Origin: Chthoniobacteraceae bacterium
GTDB taxonomy: Bacteria > Verrucomicrobiota > Verrucomicrobiia > Chthoniobacterales > Chthoniobacteraceae
Length of the DNA: 64,000 nucleotides
Direction: 5' to 3'
Assembly: GCA_947476255.1 (NCBI GenBank)
Contig: CANJPY010000006.1
Span: 1-64,000 of the forward strand
Both the position numbers and the translations under genes were made by a program. The notes under the pieces were generated by a model that saw only the letters and a program-made list of their open reading frames with translations, was not told where the DNA came from and did not search any database. Shown piece by piece: positions 27,176 to 37,737 of the stretch. Numbering within the stretch: the stretch's first letter is position 1; every line of letters starts with the position of its first letter.

Positions 27176-28261
27176 TTAGGGAGTGGTAGTGAGGCTTGCT
27201 TCTGCAAGTCGCTCTGCCATGTCAGCGGTTTGGAGGGTGGAAATCATTTCTGCAATGTCCCCTTCCAAAAAACGGTCGAGATTGTAAAGCGTCAGGCCCA
27301 CACGGTGATCGGTGACGCGGTTCTGGGGGAAATTGTAGGTGCGAATTTTTTCTTCGCGGCCGCCGGTGCCGACCTGGCTTTTGCGCTGGGCGGCGTATTT
27401 TTCAGCTTCCTCGCGTTGTTTGCGTTCCAGAAGGCGGGAGCGCAGGATCTGGAGTGCTTTCTCCTTGTTTTTTTGCTGGGAACGCCCGTCCTGGCAGCGG
27501 ACTATGGTGCCTGTGGGAATGTGGAGCACTTGAACGGCGGAATCCGTCGTGTTGACTCCCTGGCCTCCCGGGCCTCCGGCGCGACAGACTTCAATGCGGA
27601 GGTCGTCCGCTTTGAGTTCCATATCGACTTCTTCCGCCTCAGGGAGGACCGCCACGGTCGCCGTGGAGGTGTGGATGCGTCCCTGCGTTTCGGTGGCGGG
27701 AACGCGTTGGACGCGGTGCACGCCGCTTTCGTAGCGCAACTTGCGGAACACGGCTTGGCCTGAAACTTTGAAGATAATTTCGCGAACCCCCCCGAGTTCG
27801 CTTGGGCTGACTTCGAGTTGCTCGATTTTAAGGCCCGTCATTTCTGCGTAACGGGTGTACAAACGCGCGAGATCGGCCGCGAAAAGGGCTGCTTCGTCGC
27901 CTCCAGTTCCTGCGCGTATTTCCACGATGGCATCGCGGTCTTCGTTCGGGTCAGGAGGGAGGAGCGCCAATTGGATCTCCTTTTCGAGGGAGGCCACACC
28001 TTTCTCTAACTCCGGGAGGTCGGCTTGGGCCATTTCCGCAAGATCCGTGTCTGTCCCAAAGGCGAGTTTGGAGGACTCTTCCAATTCGAATTGGGTGCGG
28101 GAGAGTTGTGTCCAGAGAGCGAGCAACTCCTTGAGGCGTGTGTGCTCCCGTAAGAGTTCGCGGGCGCGCTTGGGGTCGTCGTAGAGATCTCCGGCTGCGA
28201 CGAGTTTTTCAAGTTCGTCAAAACGCTCTTGTTTCTTTGCGATGAGAGGGCCGAAATCCAT
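27176..28261 (-). CDS. prfA: Peptide chain release factor 1
   Basis: EIRAGTGGDEAALFAADLARLYTRYAE and RAGGPGGQGVNTTDSAVQVLHIPTG (GGQ). Confidence 0.97.
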   Translation of the reverse strand: MDFGPLIAKKQERFDELEKLVAAGDLYDDPKRARELLREHTRLKELLALWTQLSRTQFELEESSKLAFGTDTDLAEMAQADLPELEKGVASLEKEIQLALLPPDPNEDRDAIVEIRAGTGGDEAALFAADLARLYTRYAEMTGLKIEQLEVSPSELGGVREIIFKVSGQAVFRKLRYESGVHRVQRVPATETQGRIHTSTATVAVLPEAEEVDMELKADDLRIEVCRAGGPGGQGVNTTDSAVQVLHIPTGTIVRCQDGRSQQKNKEKALQILRSRLLERKQREEAEKYAAQRKSQVGTGGREEKIRTYNFPQNRVTDHRVGLTLYNLDRFLEGDIAEMISTLQTADMAERLAEASLTTTP

Positions 28262-28385
28262 GAGAAAGCGATGGCGGAAAAAAGCGCTGGGAGTGAGGCA
28301 GGGAGTTACAACAACCGAAGAGGCAGCGTGTCCGAAACAAGGAATGTGAGCGGCGCGGGAAGAGGAACGCTCAATATTCAAATAA

Positions 28386-28421
28386 AAACGGTGAAGGCGG
28401 CACGGGGCACCTTCACCGTTT
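28386..28421 (-). terminator. Rho-independent terminator downstream of rpmE
   Basis: AAACGGTGAAGG...CCTTCACCGTTT perfect stem; minus strand continues TTTATTTG. Confidence 0.85.
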
Positions 28422-28441
28422 GAAAATACAGAGGCAAAGAA

Positions 28442-28666
28442 CTAGACCTTCTTGCGGCGTACCGCTGGGGACGCGGAATAGCGCTTGGCGAATTTTTCGA
28501 TGCGACCTGCGGTATCGACGAACTTTTGTTCACCGGTAAAGAAGGGATGACAGGAGGCACAGATCCCGATCCGAAGATCACGCCGAGTGGACCGGGTGGG
28601 GTAAGCGGTCCCGCAGGCGCAGGTGATGTTGGTCTGTTCGTAGCGGGGATGAATATCAGCTTTCAT
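28442..28666 (-). CDS. rpmE: 50S ribosomal protein L31
   Basis: [27 protein letters not shown]...[29 protein letters not shown]. Confidence 0.95.
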   Translation of the reverse strand: MKADIHPRYEQTNITCACGTAYPTRSTRRDLRIGICASCHPFFTGEQKFVDTAGRIEKFAKRYSASPAVRRKKV

Positions 28667-28818
28667 GGCGTGGAAAAAGAACCCTGAAACATACTGGCTT
28701 GCTTCTGCGCGGCAAGGGGAAAACAACGAAGGGTGCTATTTTTAAGCAAAAGACTGAATGTCACGGCCTCGAACAGGCCGCTGTTGGCAGTTTCAAAAAT
28801 TTCAGTAAGCTATTCTCG

Positions 28819-29259
28819 ATGAAACAACACGCTCCCTTGCTCGCAGTGGTTCTTTCCTTGGTTGCCGGCTCCTTCGCAGTGGCGGCCAAGCCGGGTTGGA
28901 CTGAAAATTTCGCCGAGGCTCAAGCCAAGGCCTCCGCTCAAAAGAAGCATCTGCTCCTGGATTTTACGGGTTCAGACTGGTGCGGTTGGTGCATCAAGAT
29001 CGACAAGGAGGTTTTCGCGACGCCCGATTTCAAGGAATTTGGCGGGAAAAGTCTGGTTCTTGTAGAAGTCGATTTTCCCAAGGCGAAGCCACAAACTCCC
29101 GCAGTAAAGACGCAAAACGAGGGTCTCGAGCGGAAATTTAAGGTCAATGGATATCCCACTCTGGTTCTCTTGGATGCAACAGGCAAAGAGGTGAAGCGCT
29201 GGGAGGGTTTCGATCCCAAGTTCCTAAGCGACCTTAAACAAGCGGTGGGAAGCAAGTAG
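28819..29259 (+). CDS. Exported thioredoxin-family protein
   Basis: Signal peptide; LLLDFTGSDWCGWCIKIDKEVF (CxxC) and YPTLVLLDATGKEVKRWEGF. Confidence 0.92.
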   Translation: MKQHAPLLAVVLSLVAGSFAVAAKPGWTENFAEAQAKASAQKKHLLLDFTGSDWCGWCIKIDKEVFATPDFKEFGGKSLVLVEVDFPKAKPQTPAVKTQNEGLERKFKVNGYPTLVLLDATGKEVKRWEGFDPKFLSDLKQAVGSK

Positions 29260-29293
29260 TGGTTCGGCCTGGGGCCTGCGAGGTGTGGAGCGG

Positions 29294-29358
29294 TTAGAGA
29301 GGGCGCGGAGCACCCTTAGAGAGGGCGCGGAGCACCCTTAGAGAGGGCGCGGAGCACC
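29294..29358. repeat. 22-bp tandem repeat x3 (ttagagagggcgcggagcaccc)
   Basis: Three adjacent identical units, last one truncated by one base; overlaps the 3' end of the 29338-29988 ORF. Confidence 0.97.
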
Positions 29359-29988
29359 AGTGTCGCGGGTCTCTGCTGAGATCTCGCCTGCTCGCTGTGC
29401 CGCGGCTGTGGGAGGCGCGCTGAAGGCGCCTCTGAGTGTGAGCGTCTCCTCCAGACAGCCGAGCTGCGTGAGTCGCACAGGGACGCCTGTGAGTTGTTGC
29501 AGTTCAAGGGGCGCGGCCTCCAGAGCGGAGAGTTTGGGGCGGATCATGGCCGTCGCAATGCCTCCGAACATCCCACCGCCGCTTTCCATTTTAAAGCCGC
29601 TGAAGCGCACGTGCGTTTCCCCCTCGGGGGTGACGTCGCCCTCAACGTCAATCTTTAGGCTGCCGCCGAACACTTTGGCTTCGACGGTAACGTGGAGATG
29701 TAACCGGTTGGGGGTAGGTTCGGAGAGACGGAGGTTTGTCTGGCTGATTTTGACGCCTTGCTCCGCTGCGGCCTTCACTGCGGCCTTGTGCAGGGCCGCT
29801 TCGAGGGCTGGAATCGGCAGAGTGATATTGAGTTCGGCGCCTTGGAGGCCACTGGGGACGTCTGCTGGTTTTTCGAGCGAGACGATGGCTCCCGTCAGCT
29901 CTGCGGTTTGGAGGAGCAGGCGTGCTGCGACGAGGGCTTCCTCTGCGGTGGTTGGTGGTTTTTCGGGACGAAGAAGAGGGGTAAACAT
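29338..29988 (-). CDS. Hypothetical protein
   Basis: 216-aa ORF with regular beta-rich sequence; no family recognised. Confidence 0.6.
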   Translation of the reverse strand: MFTPLLRPEKPPTTAEEALVAARLLLQTAELTGAIVSLEKPADVPSGLQGAELNITLPIPALEAALHKAAVKAAAEQGVKISQTNLRLSEPTPNRLHLHVTVEAKVFGGSLKIDVEGDVTPEGETHVRFSGFKMESGGGMFGGIATAMIRPKLSALEAAPLELQQLTGVPVRLTQLGCLEETLTLRGAFSAPPTAAAQRAGEISAETRDTGAPRPL

Positions 29989-30055
29989 GCGAGAGGGGAG
30001 GAAGCGGCGTTAAAGAGGGGGGGTAGTGGGGAGGAAGTCTTTCCAGAGGAGGAAT

Positions 30056-30754
30056 TTAGGTCCCGCGAGTATGTCCGTACAAGTGCACATGCAGGCGGTC
30101 ACAAAAACGAAAGCCTGTTTCTTTGCACCATTCGGCGACCGATAAACTTTTTTCACGTAAGCCCGAGGATTCTACGCCTTCAGGCATAAGCAGTACCTTG
30201 TGCGCAGGCACGGAAACGCCCGTCTGCTTGAGAAGATCGCGGATTTCTTGAAGCTCGGTATATTTGCCGACGACAAATTTAAGCTGATAAGCGCCCGCGA
30301 GCAGCCACTCGCGGAGGACTTCGGGCCGGAGGCGTGTATGGTGATGGCGGTCCACCCAGGCGGGACCTGCTTCGGCCGCTGTCGGGGCGGAGTTCGCAAG
30401 TTTTGGACTGAGGGAAGCCAAGTCGTAGACGGCATCGCCGGGAGTAATGGTGGCGGCAGTTTCGATCGTGATATGCCAGCCTGCTTCTCGCAGCTTTTTG
30501 CCAAGCTCTGTGAGTTCGCGCACGAGCATGGGTTCACCTCCGGTAAAAACAGCATGCCTGACCCCGGAAAACGCTGTGATTTGTGCGAATACAGCGTCGA
30601 CCGAGAGGGAGTCGCCCTCCGGGGACCAGGAGGCGTAGGGAGTGTCGCACCAGCGACAGCGTAGGTTGCACCCGGAGGTGCGAACGAATACGGAGGGAAT
30701 GCCCGTGAGCTCTCCCTCACCCTGAATGGAATAAAAAATCTCGGCGATGCGCAT
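30056..30754 (-). CDS. queE: 7-carboxy-7-deazaguanine synthase (radical SAM)
   Basis: IFYSIQGEGELTGIPSVFVRTSGCNLRCRWCDTPYASW; CxxxCxxC cluster. Confidence 0.96.
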   Translation of the reverse strand: MRIAEIFYSIQGEGELTGIPSVFVRTSGCNLRCRWCDTPYASWSPEGDSLSVDAVFAQITAFSGVRHAVFTGGEPMLVRELTELGKKLREAGWHITIETAATITPGDAVYDLASLSPKLANSAPTAAEAGPAWVDRHHHTRLRPEVLREWLLAGAYQLKFVVGKYTELQEIRDLLKQTGVSVPAHKVLLMPEGVESSGLREKSLSVAEWCKETGFRFCDRLHVHLYGHTRGT

Positions 30755-30760
30755 CGCTAT

Positions 30761-31459
30761 TTAGGGGGAAGGTTTTGGGGGCAGGGGGCCCACGTGTGCA
30801 TAGAGTGTGGGGTCTGGGAGGCGGGCGTTTAAAAAGGCCTCGCGTCTTTCCACGCAGGTCCCGCATTCGCCGCAGTGGATGGGTCCGCCCACATAGCAGG
30901 ACCAAGTGTGCTCGAAGGGTACCTTTAACGCGGCGCCTCTTGCCGCGATGGCGGCTTTGTCGAAGGTGATAAAGGGACGCAAGACCTCGAGTTTCTCGTA
31001 GGTTCCCTCCCGGATGGCATCGGCCATTGCTGCCATAAACGGTTCCCGGCAGTCTGGATATACAGCATGGTCACCCGCGTGCGCTGCGATGACCAAGGCG
31101 CCCGCGTTGCAGCTTTCTGCAAACCCAGCCGCGATCGCAAGCATGATCCCGTTTCGGAAGGGGACCACGGTCTGGCGCATGGAATCTTCCTCGTAATGGC
31201 CTTTGGGGATGGGCGCCCCCCCTTTCAAAAGCGCGGAGGCAAAGTGTTCTCCCATAAATTGAAGAGGAAGGACTACATGACGGATACCGAGGTTTTTCGC
31301 ATGCCAGGCGGCCTCGGGCAGTTCGCGTGCGTTGTGTTTTGCGCCGTAATCAAAAGACAAGGCTGCCGCAACGGGGCGCTCTGCCGCCACGTGATACAGC
31401 GCTGTCACTGAATCCATGCCGCCGCTGAGGAGGACCACGGCAGGCTGCGGCGTCTTCAT
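30761..31459 (-). CDS. queC: 7-cyano-7-deazaguanine synthase
   Basis: VVLLSGGMDSVTALY PP-loop; C-terminal HTWSCYVGGPIHCGECGTCVERREAF. Confidence 0.96.
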   Translation of the reverse strand: MKTPQPAVVLLSGGMDSVTALYHVAAERPVAAALSFDYGAKHNARELPEAAWHAKNLGIRHVVLPLQFMGEHFASALLKGGAPIPKGHYEEDSMRQTVVPFRNGIMLAIAAGFAESCNAGALVIAAHAGDHAVYPDCREPFMAAMADAIREGTYEKLEVLRPFITFDKAAIAARGAALKVPFEHTWSCYVGGPIHCGECGTCVERREAFLNARLPDPTLYAHVGPLPPKPSP

Positions 31460-31896
31460 TTGCGCGTTCCCTGCCTGCTCACGTGCTCTGCTTCCACCGT
31501 GACGCTAATGCCTCCGCGGGAGGCGAAACTGCCGGTCACCTTCATGCGGCGCGGTGAGCAGGCTGCGACGAGGTCTTCGAGGATCCGGTTTGCCACTTCT
31601 TCGTTGAAGGCCGCGCAGTTACGGAAACTCGCCAGATAAAACTTCAGGGACTTGGTTTCGATACAGCGTTTCCCTGCCACATACTGAATGTGGAGTTGGG
31701 CAAAGTCAGGCTGACCTGTAACCGGACAGAGTGAGGTGAAGTCCTCGCAATCGAAGTGGATGACGTAATCGCGGTGGGGGTAGCGGTTGTCGAAGGTTTC
31801 AAGAATGTCCGGAGAGACTGTTTGAGGAAATCCCGCCCCCGATTTTCCGAGCAGATGGAGTCCGCCAGAGGGGGACGCGCTTTTAGATTTAGCCAT
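31456..31896 (-). CDS. queF: NADPH-dependent preQ0 reductase
   Basis: DFTSLCPVTGQPDFAQLHIQYVAGKRCIETKSLKFYLASFRN. Confidence 0.95.
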   Translation of the reverse strand: MAKSKSASPSGGLHLLGKSGAGFPQTVSPDILETFDNRYPHRDYVIHFDCEDFTSLCPVTGQPDFAQLHIQYVAGKRCIETKSLKFYLASFRNCAAFNEEVANRILEDLVAACSPRRMKVTGSFASRGGISVTVEAEHVSRQGTRK

Positions 31897-31937
31897 GCTC
31901 GGCTTTTACCTTAAACCGCCCCTAAAAAGCAAAGATC

Positions 31938-32789
31938 TCACGCACTTTGGACGGAAGGTTCCCGGGTTGGCCCGGCTTCTTCGCGCTCGGAGCGCCTCGC
32001 ATGGCGCCCGCGCCAGCCGCAAATCCCGCGTTTTCCCGTCTTTTGGACAAAACGCCAGAAACAGTCCGCCTCCACCCCCCAGTGGCGGCTGTGGGCCAGT
32101 TCAAGAGCCTGCGCCAAGTTGTAGCCGCGCCGGTACACCCAGCTGAAGGCCTCTTTGACTTCGGAACGTTGGTCTGGGGAAAAACCCGCGCGTTTCAGTC
32201 CCACCACATTGAGGCCCACAACAGAGTTGAGTTCCGAGGCCATCAAAAATGGAGGGAGATCTTTGCTCAGGCTTGAATGGCCCTGAGTGATTGCCAGTTT
32301 TCCGATGCGTACAAACTGATGCACGGCGGTACCGCCGCCGAAAAACACGCCATCGTCCACAACGACATGCCCACCGAGCATCACGCCATTGGCGAGCACT
32401 GTTTTGTTGCCGAGCTGGACGTCATGGCCCAAATGCACCCCTACCATCAAAAAGTTGCCGTCCCCCACGACCGTCTCCCCACCTGGTTGAGAACCCCTGT
32501 GGAGCGTGCAATGTTCTCGAAATTGATTCCCGTTGCCGATGCGGACATAACTCTCCGTAGCAGGGTTAAAGCGCAGGTCCTGCGGGTTGCCTCCCAGCAC
32601 CGCCCCGACGCCGACAGTGTTGTCCGAGCCCATGCGCACGTAACGGCCGATAAAAGCGTGCGCTTCCACGACACACCCATCGCCCAGAACCGCGCCGCTT
32701 TCAATCACGGCATAGGGTCCCACTTTGACGTCTGCGCCCAATCGGGCGTCCTCGGCTACAACGGCTGTCGCGTGAATCATCCTCCGCAA
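31938..32789 (-). CDS. lpxA: Acyl-ACP--UDP-N-acetylglucosamine O-acyltransferase
   Basis: Hexapeptide repeats: MIHATAVVAEDARLGADVKVGPYAVIESGAVLGDGCVV; VGLNVVGLKRAGFSPDQRSEVKEAF. Start probably 32780. Confidence 0.92.
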   Translation of the reverse strand: MRRMIHATAVVAEDARLGADVKVGPYAVIESGAVLGDGCVVEAHAFIGRYVRMGSDNTVGVGAVLGGNPQDLRFNPATESYVRIGNGNQFREHCTLHRGSQPGGETVVGDGNFLMVGVHLGHDVQLGNKTVLANGVMLGGHVVVDDGVFFGGGTAVHQFVRIGKLAITQGHSSLSKDLPPFLMASELNSVVGLNVVGLKRAGFSPDQRSEVKEAFSWVYRRGYNLAQALELAHSRHWGVEADCFWRFVQKTGKRGICGWRGRHARRSEREEAGPTREPSVQSA

Positions 32790-32835
32790 ATTAATGGGGG
32801 TTGCGCACTTTCACAATCCTGCCCTTCAAGAAGAA

Positions 32836-33435
32836 TTAGGAAGCGGGAGGGGAGGCGATGCGCAGGCCCGTGCGCGAGGGCGGCGGGGAGCCGAATTCCT
32901 GGGTGAAGCAGTCCGGACAAATGCCGTGGCTGAAATTGCTGCCGGTGTGGGCATGGATGTAACTCTCCACCTGCTGCCAGTAGTCGCCGTCATCGCGGAT
33001 GCGCTTGCAGTACATGCAGATGGGCAGGAGGTCCTTGAGGATGCGTATTTGCCGCGCGTAATCCAAGATCCGGTCGGCAACGCGAAGGCGCATCGAAATC
33101 ACCTCGCGATCCAGAGGTTTGGAGAGAAAATCGTCAACGCCTGCGTCCATCGCGATACGCAGGTTAGCCCGCCCCGTATTGAGGGCTGTGAGAAGAATAA
33201 AATACGTGTAATCGGTCTTGGGGCGGCCGCGAACCATGCGACACAGCTCTAGTCCGTCCATGCCGGGCATCATCCAGTCGCTGACAATCACACGCACGGG
33301 ATCCGCATCGTACAGCGCCCATGCCCGATCACCACTGCCTGCGACAACCACCTCATGCCCCTCTTGTTCAAGGGTGAGTTGCAGCACCTTCACCGAAACA
33401 AAATCGTCTTCAGCAATTAGGATTCTCATTCGCAA
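32836..33435 (-). CDS. Response regulator with C-terminal Cys-rich motif
   Basis: REC domain ILIAEDDFVSVKVLQ...VSDWMMPGMDGLELC; then LPICMYCKRIRDDGDYWQQVESYIHAHTGSNFSHGICPDCF. Confidence 0.92.
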   Translation of the reverse strand: MRMRILIAEDDFVSVKVLQLTLEQEGHEVVVAGSGDRAWALYDADPVRVIVSDWMMPGMDGLELCRMVRGRPKTDYTYFILLTALNTGRANLRIAMDAGVDDFLSKPLDREVISMRLRVADRILDYARQIRILKDLLPICMYCKRIRDDGDYWQQVESYIHAHTGSNFSHGICPDCFTQEFGSPPPSRTGLRIASPPAS

Positions 33436-33438
33436 ATT

Positions 33439-36400
33439 TTACGCTCGGAGGCAGGCTTCCAGAAGGGCCGCCCGAACAGATTCAAGTTCTTGTGAAATAT
33501 CCAGCACCTTCGCCCCCAAATCGCCCTCGCTCGCCATCTGGCAAGCATCCTCGAGCGCATTGCACTTCGCAATCAGATTGTGTGCGCCAAAATTCGCAGC
33601 GCTTCCCCGCAAGGTGTGTGTGGCTCGCGCCATCGCCTCTATGTCTTCTTCCTTGAGCCCTTTCTTCATCGCCGCCAAAAGATTTGCACTCGTTTCGATA
33701 AATTGTTCGGCAAGAGATGCCAGTAACTCCTCGCCCGCTTCCCCTCCCAGATCCCGCAAGCGCGCCAAAGACTGGGTGTCAATGACGGGTGCCACAGGAT
33801 CCTCCTTCTTTGGCGATGGCGCGTGGACTCTTCTGGGCGGCACGCGGGACAGGACGGCATACAGGTCCGCTTCCGAGAGCGGTTTGCTGACATAGTCATC
33901 CATTCCTGACGCCAGACATTTTTCGCGGTCGCCTTCCATCGTGTTGGCGGTCATGGCAATGATCCACTGCCTGGGTTTGTCCGGACGCCCCTCTGCATTT
34001 TCCTGGAGCCGAATGGCGCGGGTGGCCTCGTAGCCGTCCACATCAGGCATTTGGCAATCCATTAAAATGGCATCTGGAGTGCAGTGTCCCAATGCGGTGA
34101 GGGCTTCACGACCGTTTTCGGCCCAATAAACAACCTCATGTCCCAGCTTCACCAACTGATGGCCAACGACGGTTCGGTTGACATTATTGTCCTCAGCAAC
34201 GAGCAGTTTTAACGGGACGGGAGCGACTTCCGTCCCGAGATGTACCCTCTTTGGCAGGAGGTTGTGCTTGGGTTGCTCCAATGCTTCGGTCCTCATCCAG
34301 CGGACCAGCGCCTCCGGATCAAGGGGTTTGGTGAAAAGACACTCGCATCCCGCGTCTATTTCCGAAGGCGTTAACGCCGTTCTTTTTAAGGAGGCCAGCA
34401 GGCTCATGCGCACCCCTTGAGCGCTGAGATGGCGCAGCAACGACGTGTCCGCAAATGCCCGGAAGACACTAGACTCCAGAAGAAGGAAGGCGTGGGGTTC
34501 TGGCGGGGGACTCCATGTGGCAAGCAAACGGGAGAGTTCTTCCGCACTACACGCTTCTTGGATGGTTGCGCCCAGCGCCCTCAGGTGTGTGCTCAGGCTT
34601 CGACGTGTGGCGGCGTTCGGTCCAGCCAACACAATCGAGCGGTCGTGAAGCAGGCGTTTTCCTTGGAGATGGGCCGCCTCCTCAGGGAGGTCGAACTCTG
34701 CCGTGAACCAAAACACCGATCCCTTTCCCAGTTCGCTCTGCACGCCTATCTCGCCTTGCATGCGCTGGATCAGCTGCTTGCTGATCGCCAATCCCAGTCC
34801 CGTGCCTCCATACCGCCGTGTGGTCGAACCGTCTGCTTGACTGAAGGCTTGGAAAAGGCGGTCCTGTGTCTCGCTTGAAATCCCTATGCCGGTGTCTCTT
34901 ACGCTGAAAAGAAGCCGAACGGCATTCGGGGTTTTAGCCATGTTTTCGGAAAGGGAACATTCCACAATGATTTCCCCGTTCGTTGTAAATTTGAGCGCAT
35001 TGCCGAGCAGATTCATGAGAATTTGTCGCAATCGGCCGGGGTCTCCTCGCAGTAATTGCGGAACGCTCGGCTCCACGATGACTGCGAGTTCCAGATGTTT
35101 ATTGGAGGCGTTTTCTGCAAGCAAGGTGGCGGTCCCGTGGATGACGTCTCTGAGCTCAAAGTCCAGCGCCTCAAAATCGAGCATCCCCGCCTCGATTTTG
35201 GAGAAGTCCAGAACATCATTGATGATTGTAAGCAAGGCATTTGCGCTGGTGTCAATGGTCTTCGCAAACTCACGCTGCCGGGGGCTTAAGGGCGTATCCA
35301 ACAGAAGTCCCGCCATGCCGATCACCCCGTTCATGGGCGTGCGAATTTCGTGGCTCATGTTGGCGAGGAATTCGCTCTTGAGCTTGGCGGATTGGAGCGC
35401 CGCATCTCTGGCGACTTGAAGTTCCGCTTCCGCCACAACCGTCCGTGTCACATCCACCCCAATGGCTCCCAGAAGAACTTTTCCAGAGGACAACTGCAGG
35501 GGAAAACGCAGGACACGCCAATGCGAAATTTCCCCGTTGGAATGGGTGAAGTCCTCCACAACGCGCCTCGGCAAGCCGCTGCGCAGCACTTCGGTCTCGA
35601 GTCGTTCGACGACCGCCGAGGCTGGTGCGCCGAATACCTCTGAATCACTGCGTCCCACTAAGGTTTCGGATTTTTCTCCGCGAATTTCGCCGTAGATCCT
35701 GTTTAGCAGCAGATAGCGGCCGTCTTCTTCTTTGATATAGGCAATGGCAGGCGAGTTGTCGATGAACGCGGAAAAGCGCTCTTCGCTCTCGCGCAGTGCT
35801 TGCTGGGCGCGTCGCCGGGCCGAGGTGTTTTGCATCACGCACAGAAGAAGCGGTTCTTCGTTTTCGTGCTGGGGGAGCCGGGTTATGGACACATCCCACG
35901 ACGTAATGTTCGTGTCCGCGGCGTCCATCCACAGGTCCATGGCGACGCTTTCACCCCGCGCCGCGCGGGCCACGCCCTCGGAGGCGCGTGTGCGCCACTC
36001 TGGCAGCCACCATTCCGGCCAAGCCCCGCCTTCCATCGGACGCTCCGCGGACTGGCCAATCCATTGTTTGCCTTTTTCGGTGATGTGGACAATGCACCCA
36101 TCGGGACGCATCAGCACGGCACATTCGGTGCTTTGCTCTAAGATGGTCAGGTGCAGGGGCGTCCCTCGCGGAGGGCTCTGGCTGCCCGCCATCGCTCCAC
36201 GCCCGCGAACAGCTGTGATGCCCGCAAGAAGGGCGAGGAAGGCTGACCCCAGTGCCGAGAACTTCAAGCGCTCATAGGCTTTTGACGTGGCGTCTGCCGA
36301 GGCGGACGGTGGCTCTGGAACACGCGTCGAATTTGATTCAGCTCGAGAATCCAACGGCGTGCTCTGAACCGCCGTTGCTGCGTGATTTCCGGGCCCGCCT

Positions 36401-36546
36401 TGCAGGGCAGGGAGGCGTTCTGGTGGTGCTTGTTTTAAATGAGACTGCAGTGTCTCAAGATCTCTCCACGCCACATAGCCCGTCCCGGAGGCTGCGAGGA
36501 GAAGCGTCGCTAAGGTTAACCGGTGGAGTGTTATGAAGGCCATCAC
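33439..36546 (-). CDS. Hybrid sensor histidine kinase (PAS, HisKA, HATPase, REC, Hpt)
   Basis: [57 protein letters not shown]...[33 protein letters not shown] (Hpt). Confidence 0.95.
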   Translation of the reverse strand: MMAFITLHRLTLATLLLAASGTGYVAWRDLETLQSHLKQAPPERLPALQGGPGNHAATAVQSTPLDSRAESNSTRVPEPPSASADATSKAYERLKFSALGSAFLALLAGITAVRGRGAMAGSQSPPRGTPLHLTILEQSTECAVLMRPDGCIVHITEKGKQWIGQSAERPMEGGAWPEWWLPEWRTRASEGVARAARGESVAMDLWMDAADTNITSWDVSITRLPQHENEEPLLLCVMQNTSARRRAQQALRESEERFSAFIDNSPAIAYIKEEDGRYLLLNRIYGEIRGEKSETLVGRSDSEVFGAPASAVVERLETEVLRSGLPRRVVEDFTHSNGEISHWRVLRFPLQLSSGKVLLGAIGVDVTRTVVAEAELQVARDAALQSAKLKSEFLANMSHEIRTPMNGVIGMAGLLLDTPLSPRQREFAKTIDTSANALLTIINDVLDFSKIEAGMLDFEALDFELRDVIHGTATLLAENASNKHLELAVIVEPSVPQLLRGDPGRLRQILMNLLGNALKFTTNGEIIVECSLSENMAKTPNAVRLLFSVRDTGIGISSETQDRLFQAFSQADGSTTRRYGGTGLGLAISKQLIQRMQGEIGVQSELGKGSVFWFTAEFDLPEEAAHLQGKRLLHDRSIVLAGPNAATRRSLSTHLRALGATIQEACSAEELSRLLATWSPPPEPHAFLLLESSVFRAFADTSLLRHLSAQGVRMSLLASLKRTALTPSEIDAGCECLFTKPLDPEALVRWMRTEALEQPKHNLLPKRVHLGTEVAPVPLKLLVAEDNNVNRTVVGHQLVKLGHEVVYWAENGREALTALGHCTPDAILMDCQMPDVDGYEATRAIRLQENAEGRPDKPRQWIIAMTANTMEGDREKCLASGMDDYVSKPLSEADLYAVLSRVPPRRVHAPSPKKEDPVAPVIDTQSLARLRDLGGEAGEELLASLAEQFIETSANLLAAMKKGLKEEDIEAMARATHTLRGSAANFGAHNLIAKCNALEDACQMASEGDLGAKVLDISQELESVRAALLEACLRA

Positions 36547-36634
36547 GGGGGGAACTACGGGAGCTCAATGATGTAAACCGGTTTCAGTGATGAAGTCCCG
36601 TTAAAATGTGTAAATAGGGGCGTTGGTGGAATTC

Positions 36635-36674
36635 CAAAAAAAAGCCCCCCTCACTGCGTGGCAGCGAGGGGGGC
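36635..36674 (-). terminator. Rho-independent terminator downstream of the HU gene
   Basis: Minus strand GCCCCCCTC...GAGGGGGGC followed by TTTTTTTT. Confidence 0.93.
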
Positions 36675-36695
36675 GGTGGATAGTTTTGCGAAAAA

Positions 36696-36974
36696 TTACT
36701 TAACTTTGGCCTTCAGGTCTTTACCTGCGGAAAAGCGAACCACCTTGGAAGCCTTGATTTTCATCTTCTGCTTCGTGGACGGATTGATCCCAGTGCGTGC
36801 TTTGCGTGTAGCGACTTTGAAGGTGCCGAAGCCGACCAGTTGCACATTTTGGTCTTTCTTGAGGCCTGTTTTAATTCCATCAATGACAGCTTGCACTGCA
36901 CGCTCGGATTCTGCCTTGGAAGCTTCTTTGCCAAGGGACTTTTGCACGGCCAATACGAGATCTGCTTTGTTCAT
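36696..36974 (-). CDS. HU-family DNA-binding protein
   Basis: MNKADLVLAVQKSLGKEASKAESERAVQAVIDGIKTGLKKDQNVQLVGFGTFKVATRKARTGINPSTKQKMKI. Confidence 0.96.
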   Translation of the reverse strand: MNKADLVLAVQKSLGKEASKAESERAVQAVIDGIKTGLKKDQNVQLVGFGTFKVATRKARTGINPSTKQKMKIKASKVVRFSAGKDLKAKVK

Positions 36975-37156
36975 AGGGGGTGTTTATTTAGGAGAGCCCT
37001 GAAGAATTCCAGCACTTGTGGAAACTTGCAGGGAGTGATCGGGATTTGCCATTGATGGCTTCAAGCGTCAATCGAAAAATGTGGGAAAAGCGCTTCCAGA
37101 GCACTTTTCCATTGATCCCAACCCTTTAATCCCCCCCACTGCTGTCCTCCCAAACC

Positions 37157-37723
37157 ATGCAAATTCAAGACCGCATTCGATATTTTGCCCATCAAACGCC
37201 CGTGACAGCCCCCACCGCTTACGTGGCTCCCGGAGCCGTTCTTGTGGGGGATGTGCAGCTTGGGGAGCAGTCCAGCGTGTGGTTTCAAGCAGCTCTACGG
37301 GCGGATCTTAACATGATTCGGATCGGCGCGTGCTCGAATATTCAGGATGGTGTCGTCATCCATGTCGCCGATGACTCCGGCACGGTTGTCGGGGAGCGTG
37401 TGACCGTGGGGCACGGCGCGATTTTGCATGCCTGTACGGTTGGGGAGGAGGTGCTTGTGGGGATGAACGCCGTGGTGCTTGATGGCGCGGAGATTGGGGC
37501 CCGTTCGATCATCGGCGCGAATGCCCTTGTCACCGCTGGTACGAAGGTGCCGCCGGGCGTATTGTTTCTTGGGTCGCCGGGAAAGGTGGTGCGCGCGTTG
37601 AGCGCTCAAGAGCAAGAAGACCTTGCATCCTGGGCCGAACGTTATGTCATTCTTGCGGAAGCGTACCGCTCCGGCGGGCCGCAAATTTATCTGCCCCCAC
37701 TCCCCAAAATCCCCACGCTCTAA
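37157..37723 (+). CDS. Gamma-class carbonic anhydrase family / hexapeptide transferase protein
   Basis: VWFQAALRADLNMIRIGACSNIQDGVVIHV, VGHGAILHACTVGEEVLVGMNAVVLDGAEIG, PGVLFLGSPGKVVR. Confidence 0.92.
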   Translation: MQIQDRIRYFAHQTPVTAPTAYVAPGAVLVGDVQLGEQSSVWFQAALRADLNMIRIGACSNIQDGVVIHVADDSGTVVGERVTVGHGAILHACTVGEEVLVGMNAVVLDGAEIGARSIIGANALVTAGTKVPPGVLFLGSPGKVVRALSAQEQEDLASWAERYVILAEAYRSGGPQIYLPPLPKIPTL

Positions 37724-37737
37724 AGTCATCCTTTTCT

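Noticed and set aside
31897-31937. preQ1 riboswitch before queF
   Set aside because: Only 41 nt and no preQ1-I/II-like sequence visible.
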